Part shown: in pieces, positions 6,391 through 6,493 of the stretch
How positions within the stretch are numbered: the first letter of the stretch is position 1
Layout of the letters: every line of letters begins with the position of its first letter
NCBI GenBank assembly: GCA_029859185.1
Contig: JAOUDR010000162.1
Location: forward strand, 1 to 6,493
Reading direction: 5' to 3'
Source: Gemmatimonadota bacterium
Lineage (GTDB): Bacteria > Gemmatimonadota > Gemmatimonadetes > Gemmatimonadales > GWC2-71-9
DNA: 6,493 nt
The notes under the pieces: model-generated
Database searches by the model: none
What the model saw: only the letters and a program-made list of their open reading frames with translations
What the model was told of the DNA's origin: nothing
Program-made: the position numbers and the translations under genes

Positions 6391-6396
6391 TCCTTT
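6391..6396 (-). promoter_or_regulatory. Ribosome binding site of the peptidase gene
   Basis: AAAGGA on the minus strand ends 6 nt before the ATG at 6384-6382. It favours that start over the in-frame ATG at 6468, and the protein beginning there carries a clean signal peptide at its N-terminus. Confidence 0.65.
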
Positions 6397-6413
6397 GTGG
6401 TTCGCTATCGACC

Positions 6414-6435
6414 GATCGAGGGATCGAGGGATCGA
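6414..6435. repeat. Short tandem repeat GATCGAGG in the leader of the peptidase gene
   Basis: GATCGAGG occurs at 6414-6421 and 6422-6429, followed by a partial copy GATCGA at 6430-6435. The first copy begins within the palindrome CGATCG. It lies 30-51 nt upstream of the peptidase ATG. It could be an operator or part of the 5' untranslated region, or slippage in non-coding DNA; no binding protein can be named. Confidence 0.6.
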
Positions 6436-6493
6436 CTTGACGGTGTACTGCGGGCCACGCGTACGCAAGCCTCACTCAGCCATTCTCCTGCCC

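Larger units (their letters stand above)
6385..6493 (-). other. Non-coding leader upstream of the operon
   Basis: About 110 nt between the peptidase ATG and the right edge hold no supportable gene. They contain the ribosome binding site (6391-6396) and the GATCGAGG repeat. No convincing promoter was found: a minus-strand TTGCGT at 6468-6463 has only 15 nt to a poor TACACC. If the operon promoter lies in the window it must be here, but it may be further right. A basal promoter with lineage-specific boxes would not be recognised by eye. Confidence 0.45.

Noticed and set aside
6437..6467. Plus-strand TTGACG as a -35 box of a divergent promoter
   Set aside because: At 17-19 nt spacing only CGTACG, GTACGC or TACGCA follow, none a convincing -10 box, and no plus-strand gene start is visible before the window ends.
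6385..6468. Extension of the peptidase to an ATG at 6468
   Set aside because: It would place 28 polar residues, partly encoded by a tandem repeat, ahead of a clear signal peptide. The ATG at 6384 has a good ribosome binding site.
6476..6493. Minus-strand GCAGGAGA followed by ATG GCT GAG TGA, a three-codon leader-like frame
   Set aside because: It is too short to separate from chance, and the reading frame upstream is cut off by the window edge.
1..6493. CRISPR arrays, insertion sequences, tRNA or rRNA genes, intrinsic terminators
   Set aside because: None found by eye: no repeat-spacer pattern, no transposase motifs or terminal inverted repeats, and no GC hairpin followed by a T run between genes.

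Overview
The window is GC-rich bacterial DNA, dense and apparently intact, with every supported gene on the minus strand. Transcription runs from right (about 6400) to left (1). Taxonomy cannot be fixed from sequence alone. The high GC, the bacterial NurA-HerA pair and the Sec-exported P1 peptidase would suit a Gemmatimonadota-like or Deinococcus-Thermus-like soil or thermophile lineage, with Gemmatimonadota as a weak guess.

In transcription order the genes are: an exported P1-family (DmpA-type, self-cleaving) aminopeptidase (5215-6384); a class I PLP aminotransferase of the Thermus-type aspartate aminotransferase group (4031-5218); a 163-residue protein of unknown function whose tail resembles DUF2283 (3538-4029); a class I SAM-dependent O-methyltransferase of the caffeoyl-CoA/catechol type (2900-3541); a NurA-domain nuclease (1959-2855, possibly starting at a CTG at 2903); a HerA-type hexameric DNA translocase (22-1962); and the first 12 codons of a probable exported protein (1-35) that runs off the left edge.

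The junctions are extremely tight. Two are ATGA overlaps (5215-5218, 3538-3541), one is a 1-nt gap (4030), one is a GTGA overlap (1959-1962) and one is a 14-nt overlap (22-35). The methyltransferase/nurA junction is either a 44-nt gap or a CTGA overlap. This looks like one translationally coupled polycistron. It joins a peptide and amino-acid catabolic front half (peptidase, then transaminase) to a DNA-end-processing back half. NurA and HerA are known to form one complex: HerA pumps DNA into the NurA nuclease during end resection, and related bacterial HerA-nuclease pairs act in phage defence.

Non-coding DNA is limited to about 110 nt at the right edge (6385-6493), which holds the leader of the peptidase gene with a short tandem repeat. 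I saw no tRNA, rRNA, CRISPR array, insertion sequence or convincing intrinsic terminator. The points most worth following are the atypical Walker A motif of HerA, the Glu-Gly-Gly minisatellite placed just before the self-cleavage site of the peptidase, the unclassified DUF2283-tailed protein, and the uncertain start of nurA.
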